From a virus, in the IMG/VR virus record IMGVR_UViG_3300036822_000287, positions 1-53,686 of that record: 53,686 nucleotides of DNA; one strand, 5' to 3'. A program made the position numbers and the translations under genes. Below the pieces are notes generated by a model. The model searched no databases, was not told where the DNA came from, and saw nothing but the letters and a program-made list of their open reading frames with translations. Positions 17,237 through 24,899 of this stretch are shown here, piece by piece; within the stretch, counting starts at the first letter, position 1; every line of letters starts with the position of its first letter.

Positions 17237-17371
17237 TTCTGCATGATGGGTTTTTTAGGAGGGATGTACTTAACGTAGTGATTTTTAAGGATATGCTTTA
17301 GTTTTGTTGCTTCTTTTCTTCTGCATGAAAATCACGTGATTTAATTCTTATTTGCACATTCTTTTGCATTG
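17237..17371. repeat. Candidate transposase end-binding sites (left end)
   Basis: TTCTGCATGA occurs at 17237-17246 and again at 17319-17328, and a related TTTTGCATTG lies at 17362-17371. All three have the same orientation and are spaced 82 and 43 bp apart. They lie between the likely prophage end and the repressor gene, where Mu has its three A-protein sites (L1-L3). The match in number and placement is suggestive; binding is inferred. A mirror set should exist at the right end beyond this window. Confidence 0.45.
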
Positions 17372-17416
17372 CCCGGAGGTGTCAGCCAAAGAAATTACAG
17401 ATACAAGGGTACCACT

Positions 17417-17447
17417 ATGCTCTACGGGAAGTTAGAGCATTTTTTTT
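17417..17447 (+). terminator. Terminator facing into the prophage
   Basis: ATGCTCTA (17417-17424) pairs with TAGAGCAT (17433-17440) and is followed by seven T. The T run is on the right, so it stops rightward transcripts entering from the host side; the right arm overlaps the repressor stop codon. In the leftward direction it has no T run. Confidence 0.7.
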
Positions 17448-18055
17448 ACTGACTGATCGGTCAGAGGCACCGCACATTTGTCCCCTCTAAAGCTCTCACA
17501 AATCTCTCTCGTGCGTTGCGAGGGAAGTGATTTAAGTATAAGCGCTAACTCTTTGATTTCATGATTTAAGTTAAGTAATTCAATATTTTCTTCATCAGTA
17601 AGCTGCAATAACGTCTCAACCCCTTTTCTAATTAGGACATCGGCAACCGCTTCTTGATCGGATAAAGATAACCTCTGCAATAGCATCATTAGCATCTGAG
17701 ATGTGTTATTAGCTTCAATTGGTGCAGAGACCTTCTGTTCTACATCAGACGCCTCGATCTTTTGGTCGACATCTTTGTTCGATTCATCACTATCACCCGT
17801 CAGTAGCCATGTCATGGATACATTACAGGCATCTGCAACAGCTGCAAGATTGTCTATCCCTGGGTAGATTTTACCACTCAGATATTTACGAATAGTTGTC
17901 TCGGACAGGCCACTTCTTCGTGCAAGCTCAACATTACTCATCCCATTCATAGCGTCCTTTAGGCGCTCGCCAAAACGGATTATTGTGTCTCGTCCATTAA
18001 TCCGCTCCCCATCGCTTTTACTATCTTCGGATTTTTCCCCGTAACCATATGACAT
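17432..18055 (-). CDS. Prophage repressor, XRE-type HTH
   Basis: A 207-residue protein if the ATG at 18055 is used; it has GGAAC upstream on its strand, while the frame can be extended to 18154 only through sequence that overlaps the operators. Residues about 30-90 hold a Cro/C1-type HTH (E-L-A-R-R-S-G-L-S-E-T-T-I-R-K-Y-L-S-G) followed by I-D-N-L-A-A-V-A-D-A-C-N-V-S. The C-terminal half is helical (L-M-M-L-L-Q-R-L-S-L-S-D-Q-E) and has no peptidase motif, so induction by RecA-stimulated self-cleavage is not indicated. It is divergent to ner with palindromes between, as for the Mu lysogeny repressor, though the fold differs from Mu c. Confidence 0.8.
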   Translation of the reverse strand: MSYGYGEKSEDSKSDGERINGRDTIIRFGERLKDAMNGMSNVELARRSGLSETTIRKYLSGKIYPGIDNLAAVADACNVSMTWLLTGDSDESNKDVDQKIEASDVEQKVSAPIEANNTSQMLMMLLQRLSLSDQEAVADVLIRKGVETLLQLTDEENIELLNLNHEIKELALILKSLPSQRTREICESFRGDKCAVPLTDQSVKKML

Positions 18056-18099
18056 AAAAAGAGTTCCATTGGGATTCACACAAAACAAAAGGTCGAGCA

Positions 18100-18189
18100 A
18101 ATAATCCGATTTAAAAATTGACATCGGATTATTGTTCGAATAAGCTTTTATCAAGTTCGATAAGCGAATGCGATTATCGAATTCGATAA
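18100..18189. promoter_or_regulatory. Repressor/Ner operator region with divergent promoters
   Basis: Three symmetric elements lie between the repressor and ner. Arms AATAATCCGAT (18100-18110) and ATCGGATTATT (18123-18133) form a perfect 11-bp inverted repeat with a 12-bp spacer. TTATCGAATTCGATAA (18174-18189) is a perfect 16-bp palindrome, and TTATCAAGTTCGATAA (18148-18163) is an imperfect copy centred 26 bp away. A rightward promoter can be read as TTGACA (18118-18123), 17 bp, TAAGCT (18141-18146); both boxes touch operator DNA, so binding would block it. A leftward promoter (TTGATA in the 18150-18155 region) is weaker. Which protein uses which element is not known from sequence. Confidence 0.7.
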
Positions 18190-18207
18190 ACGATAAAGGA
18201 TCACATA

Positions 18208-18480
18208 ATGCAGATGACTACACAAGATCTAGCTGCGTTCTTCATTACTGAGGGCGAGGACTGGGAAGCTGGAGTTATTCATGCAGCCCTGAAACGTAAA
18301 GGCTGTACGATTTCCAGCCTTGAGCGTGAGCGTGGCCTGAAGCCCGGCGCTATGCGTAACGTCTTATATCGTCCTTGCGATGCGTACGAGAATGCAATTG
18401 CAGCCGTCATTGGTGTCGACCCGGCAGTTATCTGGCCAAGTCGATATCAGGATAAAAATACTCAGGTAGTGGCGGCTTAA
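18208..18480 (+). CDS. ner: Ner-like early regulator
   Basis: A 90-residue protein. Its core (D-W-E-A-G-V-I-H-A-A-L-K-R-K-G-C-T-I-S-S-L-E-R-E-R-G-L, broken here only for length, then R-N-V-L-Y-R-P and A-A-V-I-G-V-D-P-A-V-I-W-P-S-R-Y) is the Ner/Nlp domain, a lambda-repressor-like HTH. Mu Ner binds the early operator and turns down both the repressor and early promoters. It is the first gene of the rightward early operon, with AAAGGA upstream of the start; an ATG two codons later is also possible. The transposase starts 1 bp after its stop. Confidence 0.85.
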   Translation: MQMTTQDLAAFFITEGEDWEAGVIHAALKRKGCTISSLERERGLKPGAMRNVLYRPCDAYENAIAAVIGVDPAVIWPSRYQDKNTQVVAA

Positions 18481-18481
18481 G

Positions 18482-20476
18482 GTGAGCAGTGTGTGGGTAA
18501 CAGCCAAAGAATGTGTTGACCTTCCGGGATTTGCCAGCCGGGCGCATAACGTCAGGATCAAGCTGGATAAACTGATTCAGTCAAATGCTGAAATGCGCCG
18601 TAAAAAAGAAGGCAGCAAGGAGTTCGAATATCTCGTTACCTGCCTTCCTAAACCTGCGCAGGATGCCCTTTTCAAGCGCCAGATGCTTGAGAAAGTCAGC
18701 AAGGCACCGGCTTTGGCGAAAACTGAACTGGTCATCACTGATTTAACTAAAGCCCAGCGCATTTGTGCTGACGCCCGTGCGGCGCTTTGTAAGGCTGTTG
18801 TCGACCTTGAGATAGAAACCTGTGCAGCGAGAACGAAAGTTATCGCCCATGTGGTCAGCGATATCTCACTCGGTATCGCGTCACCTGAACTGCTGGAACT
18901 GGCGCAAAAAGCCAATGCCCGCCCGACAGGTAAAGTGAAACTGGGAGCCAGAACGCTTAACGGCTGGCTGCTGGAATACTGCAAGGCATCAGGCCCATCA
19001 GAAGTGCTGACCCGACTGGCCCCTCGCCCGTCCCGCAGTAAGGTCAAACCAATACAGGTGCCATGGTTTACCCGTTTTATGGCGTTTTATCGTGACCCAC
19101 GCGGCCTGCCTGCCACTGAAGTCTACGAAGAATTTAAGGAGGACTGGATGAAGTATTACAACGACCAGCCATTGCTACTCTCCGCAGTACCCAGCTATGA
19201 CGCGGTTTTACGTATGCTGCGCAAGCTGCCAAAAGTCGAATCACTACGTGGACGTGTGACTGGCAGCGCCTGGCGAGCACTACAGCCTTATGTGCGCCGC
19301 GACTGGTCTGTACTCAAAACCAACGACGTCTGGATCGGTGATGGTCATGGCATGAAGATGACCGTGCGTCACCCTGAACACGGTCAACGTTTCAAGCCTG
19401 AGCTGACGTTGATTATCGACGGCGTAACCCGCTATATCGTTGGCTGGAGTATTTCTTACTCCGAGAATGTGATCGCGGTATCGGATGCGATGCGTCACGC
19501 CATCGAACAAAACGGTGTGCCGCTGTTCTATTACTCAGATAACGGTGCAGGCCAGACCGCTAAGCCTCTGGACGCGGAGGTTACAGGTATGCTTCCCCGT
19601 CTCGGTATTGGTCATGAAACCGGTATTCCAGGTAATCCACAGGGTCGCGGCATTATCGAGCGCGTCCACAAAACAATCCTTATCCGTGTGGCGCGTAAGT
19701 TCCAGACCTTCAATGGCGGCAGTGCAGATCGCGAATGGGTTCGCGCCACCAGCGTAGCCATTGATTCAGCGTTAAATGCTGAGAAGAACGGTAAAGAACT
19801 GACCATCAAACAGTCCAATGACCTTAAGAAGTTACCGTCATGGCAGCAGCTGATTGACGCCGTAGAAGAAGGCATTGAGTGGTACAACACCCGACACGAG
19901 CATTCAGAGCTTCCGAAGCGTGCTAACGGCAAGCACTACACCCCGGCACAGTATCGTGCCGAACAGCTGCAGATGGTTGAATTGCACTATCTGACTGATG
20001 CAGAGAAGCGCGATATGTTCCGCCCTTCCTTTGAGGTATCTACCCGCAATGGTGAAGTCCGGCACCTCAACAATATTTATTTCTCTGATGCGCTGGCTTC
20101 ATATCATGGCGAGAAAGTACATATATTCGTCGATATCCACGACGCAAATAGCGTAACAGTGCGCACGCTTGACGGCGTATTCATTTGCGAAGCGGCCTGG
20201 AATGGTAATAAGAAAGCGGCATTCCCGGTCACTATGGTTGAGAACAAACGCGAAGAACGCGCCATTGGTATCAAGAAACGTGCAGAGAAAGTTATTGAGA
20301 AAGCAGAAGCTGAGCTTTATCCGAATCGTACTATCGAACACGCCCCTGATTTCAGCCAACTAGCCGGACCGGTGCCAGTACCTGCATTTGAAGCCGTCGA
20401 GGAAGAACCAGAATTTTTCTTCCCTTCTGAAAGGGCCAAATGGGAAGAAGAACAGCGGAAAAAGAAAGCGGGCTGA
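18482..20476 (+). CDS. A: Mu A-like DDE transposase
   Basis: A 664-residue protein (Mu A has 663), starting at GTG. The N-terminus V-W-V-T-A-K-E-C-V-D-L-P-G-F matches the Mu A end/enhancer-binding domain. The catalytic core has D287 (W-I-G-D-G-H-G), D353 (Y-S-D-N-G) and E393 (P-Q-G-R-G-I-I-E-R-V-H-K). The C-terminal part has a beta-barrel region and a basic, Glu/Lys-rich tail like the B/ClpX-interacting end of Mu A. It cuts and joins prophage ends during replicative transposition with the B protein. The D353-E393 spacing is 40 residues; I recall 56 in Mu, so this belongs to another branch. It is intact. Confidence 0.95.
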   Translation: MSSVWVTAKECVDLPGFASRAHNVRIKLDKLIQSNAEMRRKKEGSKEFEYLVTCLPKPAQDALFKRQMLEKVSKAPALAKTELVITDLTKAQRICADARAALCKAVVDLEIETCAARTKVIAHVVSDISLGIASPELLELAQKANARPTGKVKLGARTLNGWLLEYCKASGPSEVLTRLAPRPSRSKVKPIQVPWFTRFMAFYRDPRGLPATEVYEEFKEDWMKYYNDQPLLLSAVPSYDAVLRMLRKLPKVESLRGRVTGSAWRALQPYVRRDWSVLKTNDVWIGDGHGMKMTVRHPEHGQRFKPELTLIIDGVTRYIVGWSISYSENVIAVSDAMRHAIEQNGVPLFYYSDNGAGQTAKPLDAEVTGMLPRLGIGHETGIPGNPQGRGIIERVHKTILIRVARKFQTFNGGSADREWVRATSVAIDSALNAEKNGKELTIKQSNDLKKLPSWQQLIDAVEEGIEWYNTRHEHSELPKRANGKHYTPAQYRAEQLQMVELHYLTDAEKRDMFRPSFEVSTRNGEVRHLNNIYFSDALASYHGEKVHIFVDIHDANSVTVRTLDGVFICEAAWNGNKKAAFPVTMVENKREERAIGIKKRAEKVIEKAEAELYPNRTIEHAPDFSQLAGPVPVPAFEAVEEEPEFFFPSERAKWEEEQRKKKAG

Positions 20477-20510
20477 CACTTTTTAAACGTATTTATAAGA
20501 GGTTTTAAAA

Positions 20511-21404
20511 ATGAGCAATTATGCAGAACAATTGGCATCGCTGATGTCCCGCCGCGAGTGGAGTCAGGGCGATGTGGCGAAAAAAATCGGTATGAGTCAC
20601 GGGGCCGTGAGTACCTTTTTGAGCGGCAACTACAAAGGCAATCTTGCCAGTATTACTGAAAAAGTTGGCAGCCTTATTCGTAAAGAGAATAAAAAAGACG
20701 GCCTGACCAGCGTTCAGACTGGCTTTGTCATGACTGAAACAGCGGTACAAATGGAGTTTGTTGCAGATTCTGCCCGAGATGATGGTGAAATTGTTGTCAT
20801 CCATGGCGGCGCAGGTCTCGGTAAAACCAGCTTTTTGATGCACTACGCCAACAAGCACCCCGATACCATCCTGATTGAAACGGATCCCAGTTTTACAGCT
20901 CGTGGAATGCTGGAAGAACTTTGCAAAAAACTGGATGTAAAAAAGCGGGGAAACATGCATACCCTGACCAATGAGATTATCGAAAAGCTGAAAGGTTCAG
21001 GGCATGTTCTGTTAGTGGATGAAGCAGAACTCCTGCCGTATCGGGCACTGGAAGTGGTCCGCCGTATCCATGATAAAACGGGCGTTGGGGTGGTGCTGGT
21101 TGGCCTTAATCGTCTTCTTGTCAATCTTAAAGGACGTCGGGGTGAATTTCTTCAGTTATACAGCCGCGTCGGTTGTTGTCTGGATATAGGCAATGAGCTG
21201 CCAGTGGACGACATTCACGCCATTACACGTCAGGTGATTTCATATTGTGATGAATCACTTCTTTCAAAATTTTATGAGCAATCAGGGGGTAACGCCCGAC
21301 GTCTTGCCAAACTGATTAGCGGTTCCGTTCGCATGGCTGAGCGCAATAAAGGTCGCGTCGGTCTTAAAACGGTAGATAAATTTGCTGAAATGTTAATCAA
21401 GTAA
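20511..21404 (+). CDS. B: Mu B-like target-DNA activator ATPase
   Basis: A 297-residue AAA+ protein. An N-terminal HTH (residues about 8-40: Q-G-D-V-A-K-K-I-G-M-S-H-G-A-V-S) precedes a Walker A motif (G-G-A-G-L-G-K-T at about 99-106) and Walker B (H-V-L-L-V-D-E-A-E near 164-172); the C-terminal helical domain ends near K-F-A-E-M-L-I-K. It binds target DNA as an ATP-dependent filament, chooses insertion sites and activates A. Its place 34 bp after A is standard. Confidence 0.95.
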   Translation: MSNYAEQLASLMSRREWSQGDVAKKIGMSHGAVSTFLSGNYKGNLASITEKVGSLIRKENKKDGLTSVQTGFVMTETAVQMEFVADSARDDGEIVVIHGGAGLGKTSFLMHYANKHPDTILIETDPSFTARGMLEELCKKLDVKKRGNMHTLTNEIIEKLKGSGHVLLVDEAELLPYRALEVVRRIHDKTGVGVVLVGLNRLLVNLKGRRGEFLQLYSRVGCCLDIGNELPVDDIHAITRQVISYCDESLLSKFYEQSGGNARRLAKLISGSVRMAERNKGRVGLKTVDKFAEMLIK

Positions 21405-21415
21405 GGGCCTTCATT

Positions 21416-21658
21416 ATGATGACCGATACGAAATTATCCTCCCTCGTAGGGGCTGGCCTGAGAGTTCGGCACCTGTTACGTAAAAAGGGATGCCATGAAG
21501 TGAAGACCTATTTCTTTAATCGCCGCCCAATGATTGAGGTAACTTGCCCACCAGCAGAGTTACTGGCACATGCAGAGCGGAATACTGAGAGCCATAACGG
21601 TATCACCCGTAGCGTATGGATGGCATCTTATTGCGGCTGCTTTATTATCTGGCGCTAA
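21416..21658 (+). CDS. Early hypothetical protein (80 aa)
   Basis: A basic N-terminal half (L-R-V-R-H-L-L-R-K-K-G-C-H-E-V-K) is followed by R-R-P-M-I-E-V-T-C-P-P-A and four more cysteines or aromatic residues near the end (M-A-S-Y-C-G-C-F-I-I-W-R). I do not recognise a family. It follows B by 11 bp and is co-transcribed. The coding look and ribosome site (AAGGGCC) support a real gene. A role in early replication control is only a guess. Confidence 0.6.
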   Translation: MMTDTKLSSLVGAGLRVRHLLRKKGCHEVKTYFFNRRPMIEVTCPPAELLAHAERNTESHNGITRSVWMASYCGCFIIWR

Positions 21659-21734
21659 TAAAATTGATATTTAACTGCTTATTTAAAGCATATTTAACAA
21701 CGTAATATTTAATCAACAAAGAAGGTAATTAATT

Positions 21735-22430
21735 ATGACTCACGACACTGTCGCGGCATCCCCACGCCAGAATGGCAACAATAGCGCTATTTCTCAGCAG
21801 GAGAATAAACAGTACACCAATATCGCATCACCGGATGGTTACTGGACTGATGCGCGTGGCGTGCTTACGCCTGAGCGTCTCATCAAACCAGTGGACAAGT
21901 TGCGTGACCAGCTCGTTGGCGAGATTGTGGAACGCGCTCTGGCCCTGAATAAGGCGCTGACAGACTTCAAAATTAACGGCTTTGCTGATATCGCGGCCTT
22001 TATTGACCTGTCCTCAAGTGAATACGGTGTCAATCTCGGTGGCAAAAAAGGCAATGTCACGCTGTATACCTTTGATGGTCGTTACAAGATCCAGCGAGCT
22101 ATGCAGGAGCGTATCGCCTTTGATGAGCGTATCCAGGCAGCTAAAGCGTTGATTGACCAGTGTCTGGCTGGCTGGACTGAGAAAGCTGGCCCTGAGATTA
22201 AAATCATCGCCAGTGAAGCGTTTGCCACTGATAAGGAAGGTAACATCAATACCTCCCGTATTCTCGGTCTGCGCCGCTATGACATTAAGGATGAGCGCTG
22301 GCTCCAGGCAATGACGGCAATTAGTGAGGCTGTTCAGGTTATCGGCAGCAAAAGCTATATCCGTGTCTATGAGCGTGTTGGCGATTCTGACGAGTATCGT
22401 TCTGTTTCACTGGATATCGCGGGGGTGTAA
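21735..22430 (+). CDS. DUF3164 family protein
   Basis: A 231-residue protein. The sequence Y-W-T-D-A-R-G-V-L-T-P-E-R-L-I-K-P, then D-F-K-I-N-G-F-A-D-I-A-A-F-I-D, then N-V-T-L-Y-T-F-D-G-R-Y-K-I-Q-R-A and D-K-E-G-N-I-N-T-S-R-I-L-G-L-R-R identifies the DUF3164 family, which is conserved in the early region of Mu-like phages. The function is unknown in the family. It has AGAAGGTAATTAATT upstream. Its stop codon overlaps the next start. Confidence 0.85.
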   Translation: MTHDTVAASPRQNGNNSAISQQENKQYTNIASPDGYWTDARGVLTPERLIKPVDKLRDQLVGEIVERALALNKALTDFKINGFADIAAFIDLSSSEYGVNLGGKKGNVTLYTFDGRYKIQRAMQERIAFDERIQAAKALIDQCLAGWTEKAGPEIKIIASEAFATDKEGNINTSRILGLRRYDIKDERWLQAMTAISEAVQVIGSKSYIRVYERVGDSDEYRSVSLDIAGV

Positions 22431-22633
22431 TGAACGCCACGCAATTTAATCAGTGTTACCCGGTGGGTAAGGTGATTTTTATTCATCAGCCCCATAGCGA
22501 TGTGACCTATGGGCGTGAAGTGAAAACAGTCGCAATTGCCCGTGACTTTCCATGCGGGACCATTGTTGAAATTAATGTTGAGCCGTATTTCGCCAAAGTT
22601 GAAACGTTAATTCCGGCAAATCGTTTCGGGTAG
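22430..22633 (+). CDS. Small early protein, single copy of a repeated domain
   Basis: A 67-residue protein. The pattern Q-F-N-Q-C-Y-P-V-G-K-V-I-F, then E-V-K-T-V-A-I-A-R, then V-E-T-L-I-P matches both halves of the protein at 22920-23357 (D-F-N-A-I-Y-P-V-G-T-T-F; R-L-E-A-V-L). I know no function. It is a compact beta-rich domain of about 60 residues. The gene starts at the last base of the DUF3164 gene, so it is translationally coupled. Confidence 0.6.
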   Translation: MNATQFNQCYPVGKVIFIHQPHSDVTYGREVKTVAIARDFPCGTIVEINVEPYFAKVETLIPANRFG

Positions 22634-22652
22634 CGCACTCAGCTATTACCAC

Positions 22653-22674
22653 CAGCGCAGGACTGCCTGCGCTG
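22653..22674. other. Strong intra-operon stem-loop
   Basis: CAGCGCAGG (22653-22661) pairs perfectly with CCTGCGCTG (22666-22674) around the loop ACTG. It has no T run, so it is not a typical terminator. It sits 19 bp after one gene and 15 bp before the next ATG, partly next to the ribosome site (CCGGAG). It could protect mRNA ends or limit read-through. Confidence 0.6.
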
Positions 22675-22689
22675 CTTACCGGAGTCAGT

Positions 22690-22923
22690 ATGGGTAAGCA
22701 TCGTTATTTAAATTGTCGCGGGCGCATTCCGAACCGGATACGCAGACTCGCTATGCATCGACTCAGTGATTATCGCCAGCAGTTTATTGGGCATCGCGTC
22801 ACGCGCAATAAAGGTCACTGGGTCATTAACGTAACACGTAATTATCGGCTGCTGTCCCGTAATCAGGGGCGATGGTGGTTTTTAATGCCGCACAGTCTTT
22901 ATGACATTGAGGTGGATTTATGA
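22690..22923 (+). CDS. Small basic early protein (77 aa)
   Basis: A very basic protein (many Arg and His: R-I-P-N-R-I-R-R-L-A-M-H-R) with Trp-rich parts near the end (G-R-W-W-F-L-M-P-H). I do not recognise it. Basic charge and early-operon position suggest nucleic-acid contact, but that is inference. It overlaps the next gene by 4 bp (ATGA) and has a CCGGAG ribosome site. Confidence 0.55.
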   Translation: MGKHRYLNCRGRIPNRIRRLAMHRLSDYRQQFIGHRVTRNKGHWVINVTRNYRLLSRNQGRWWFLMPHSLYDIEVDL

Positions 22924-23357
22924 AATATGATACCGCGAAGGAATTTAATGAAAATATACCAATTCACAGCGCTGTTATTTACACCTCGCTACGAGGTGAT
23001 AAACGCCAGACCACGCTTAAGGGCTGCGCCCGTGTGATGACCGGCGGTGCCATCGTGGCGCAGGTTACAGGTGTCTTTGGTGAAGTTGATATCGCACGCA
23101 TTGAACTGCTGACTCTGGTCAATGTAAAGCAATACGGTGTTGTCAGAACGGCAGATGATTTTAATGCCATCTATCCCGTTGGCACCACGTTCAATTACTA
23201 CCCGTTCACAGACAGCGAAGAATATCGCGTTGTCACCACTGTTTCGACGGCGTGGTTGATAGGTCGTGAGCCTGTGGTCTCTGTGTCAGGTATGAGTGGC
23301 GGCGTGAGCATTCACCGTCTTGAAGCGGTTTTAAATGCTCAGGAGAGGCTCGCGTAA
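22920..23357 (+). CDS. Early protein with two copies of a repeated domain
   Basis: A 145-residue protein made of two related halves. Residues about 8-66 begin E-F-N-E-N-I-P-I-H-S-A-V and end A-R-I-E-L-L; residues about 78-138 begin D-F-N-A-I-Y-P-V-G-T-T-F and end H-R-L-E-A-V. The same unit forms the whole of the 67-residue protein at 22430. The function is not recognised. Tandem domain duplication inside one operon suggests an oligomeric beta-domain. It shares its last base with the next start. Confidence 0.65.
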   Translation: MKYDTAKEFNENIPIHSAVIYTSLRGDKRQTTLKGCARVMTGGAIVAQVTGVFGEVDIARIELLTLVNVKQYGVVRTADDFNAIYPVGTTFNYYPFTDSEEYRVVTTVSTAWLIGREPVVSVSGMSGGVSIHRLEAVLNAQERLA

Positions 23358-23647
23358 TGGCAAAAGTCTACATCGCAGGTCCGATGACGGGCCTGCCTGA
23401 TTACAACCGCCCGGCGTTCTTCACTGCCGAAACGGTGTTGCAGGAATACGGCCATACCGTCCTCAACCCGGCAGTGCTGCCCGATGGCCTGGAGTATTGC
23501 GAATACATGCGAATTAGTAAGGCCATGTTGATGTGCGCCGACAGTATTTATTTGCTGGAAGGCTGGGAAAACTCTAAAGGCGCTATTACCGAGAAGATGC
23601 TGGTGATGGCATTAAATCTGGCAATTGAATATCAGGCAGGTAATTGA
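23357..23647 (+). CDS. DUF4406 protein (nucleoside deoxyribosyltransferase-like)
   Basis: A 96-residue protein: K-V-Y-I-A-G-P-M-T-G-L-P-D-Y-N-R-P-A-F at the start, T-V-L-N-P-A-V-L-P in the middle, and D-S-I-Y-L-L-E-G-W-E-N-S-K-G-A near residue 70. This is the DUF4406 pattern, a short member of the nucleoside 2-deoxyribosyltransferase fold common in phages. The GPMTG motif and acidic residues suggest nucleotide or sugar-nucleotide binding. Substrate and role are unknown. It overlaps its upstream neighbour by 1 bp. Confidence 0.85.
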   Translation: MAKVYIAGPMTGLPDYNRPAFFTAETVLQEYGHTVLNPAVLPDGLEYCEYMRISKAMLMCADSIYLLEGWENSKGAITEKMLVMALNLAIEYQAGN

Positions 23648-23965
23648 ATGACCGATAACAAGCTAACAGATAGGCGCTTAGAGCAATTTACGAAAAAGCA
23701 ATTTACACCAGATGGCGTGGAGCCATTCATACCTATGGGGAGTGAGGTCGTGTTGATGGCTTGCGAGCTTCAACAGTACCGCAAATCCTCCGCGCCAGAA
23801 CTGAAAATGGCAAACCTCATCAACAAGTTCTACAAGCGCTATCCGTTTGAGACATTCAAAAGCGATAGCGAACGCTCTGAGGCTCTTGGTTATTTCATTG
23901 CTGGCGCGGAATTACAGTGTTTTGGCGGATTTGTTAAATACGAGGATCTGTACGGTGATGAATAA
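23648..23965 (+). CDS. Early phage protein (105 aa), unknown
   Basis: It starts directly at the base after the upstream stop (TGAATG). It contains C-E-L-Q-Q-Y-R-K-S-S-A-P-E-L, a tract that recurs in the next gene (Y-E-L-Q-Q-Y-R-K-A-A-G-E-P). The tract is a shuffled module seen in many enterobacterial phage accessory proteins. The rest is mixed helical sequence with E-A-L-G-Y-F-I-A-G-A-E. No function can be assigned. Confidence 0.6.
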   Translation: MTDNKLTDRRLEQFTKKQFTPDGVEPFIPMGSEVVLMACELQQYRKSSAPELKMANLINKFYKRYPFETFKSDSERSEALGYFIAGAELQCFGGFVKYEDLYGDE

Positions 23966-24899
23966 TAACCTACCGGGCGAACTTATTGGCGAGCTAATCG
24001 CTCAATATGAAAACGACGGATTCAACGACATATCAGATAGCGAAATGATGCGAGCGTTATACGAGCTTCAGCAATACCGTAAAGCGGCAGGTGAGCCAGT
24101 CGTCAGCGTAATTTTCAAGGGTGGGTGGCCTGAACCTAACTCAGCAGCTCCTATCGCTGGCTCTCAAGCTTTGCTTGATGGGGTTCATGAATTCTACCTC
24201 GGTTCACAACCTGCGCCGGTATTTCCGAATGAAGCACAGTTACGCGATTTATTCGAGGCTTGGTTCGCATCAGATTGTTCGTTTGATCGTTCGCCTGAAG
24301 CAACGGACGATGATAACTATGCCTGGAAAGAATCACTTTGGCATACATGGCAGCAATGTCGGGCCGCCATGCTCAACCATTCCGGTGATGCCAGCGAAAA
24401 GGTCGATGCATCCCTCATCAGTGAGGGTAACAACCAGGCAGGTAACTCGTCGGTAAGCATCAGGGCTGAATTTCAAACGATGATGGAGTCAGCACCGCAG
24501 CAATCATTGTTGCCCCATCACATCCGAGAACTGGTTAATGAGCTGCGCGATGTTGCAATCGAATGTCATGGTAAGCAGCAGCTGCGTGAGAGAATTGCTC
24601 GCATTGTAAACAAATACGTGGCGATTGGTGCAAAAACTGAAATTCGTCAACCAGAAATTGGTGCGGAAACGCGAATTTGTCAACCAACGCAGGGTGAATG
24701 GATTAAGTGCAGCGAGAGGATGCCGGAAGAGCATGAGCCTGTGCTGGTGCATCAGGAAGGTGGTGTGATTTTCTGCGCAGAGCATGAAGATGGTGAGTTC
24801 TATCCCGACGAATTCCCGAACGTGCCAAAGCAAGGATGTGAAATCACCCACTGGATGCCACTGCCAATCGCACCGACGCAAGATAGCCGGAGGCGATAA
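23958..24899 (+). CDS. Mosaic early protein with C-terminal DUF551 domain
   Basis: A 313-residue protein. I chose the ATG at 23958, which overlaps the upstream gene by 8 bp, because the longer frame from 23847 runs inside that gene. The parts are recognisable as modules: E-L-Q-Q-Y-R-K-A-A-G-E-P-V (about 35), a W-x-x-W-Q-Q-C-R-A-A-M-L tract (about 135), a helical middle, a short internal repeat (T-E-I-R-Q-P-E-I-G-A then T-R-I-C-Q-P), and a terminal DUF551 domain (W-I-K-C-S-E-R-M-P-E, then I-T-H-W-M-P-L-P). DUF551 is common in phage accessory proteins and its role is unknown. Confidence 0.75.
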   Translation: MNNNLPGELIGELIAQYENDGFNDISDSEMMRALYELQQYRKAAGEPVVSVIFKGGWPEPNSAAPIAGSQALLDGVHEFYLGSQPAPVFPNEAQLRDLFEAWFASDCSFDRSPEATDDDNYAWKESLWHTWQQCRAAMLNHSGDASEKVDASLISEGNNQAGNSSVSIRAEFQTMMESAPQQSLLPHHIRELVNELRDVAIECHGKQQLRERIARIVNKYVAIGAKTEIRQPEIGAETRICQPTQGEWIKCSERMPEEHEPVLVHQEGGVIFCAEHEDGEFYPDEFPNVPKQGCEITHWMPLPIAPTQDSRRR

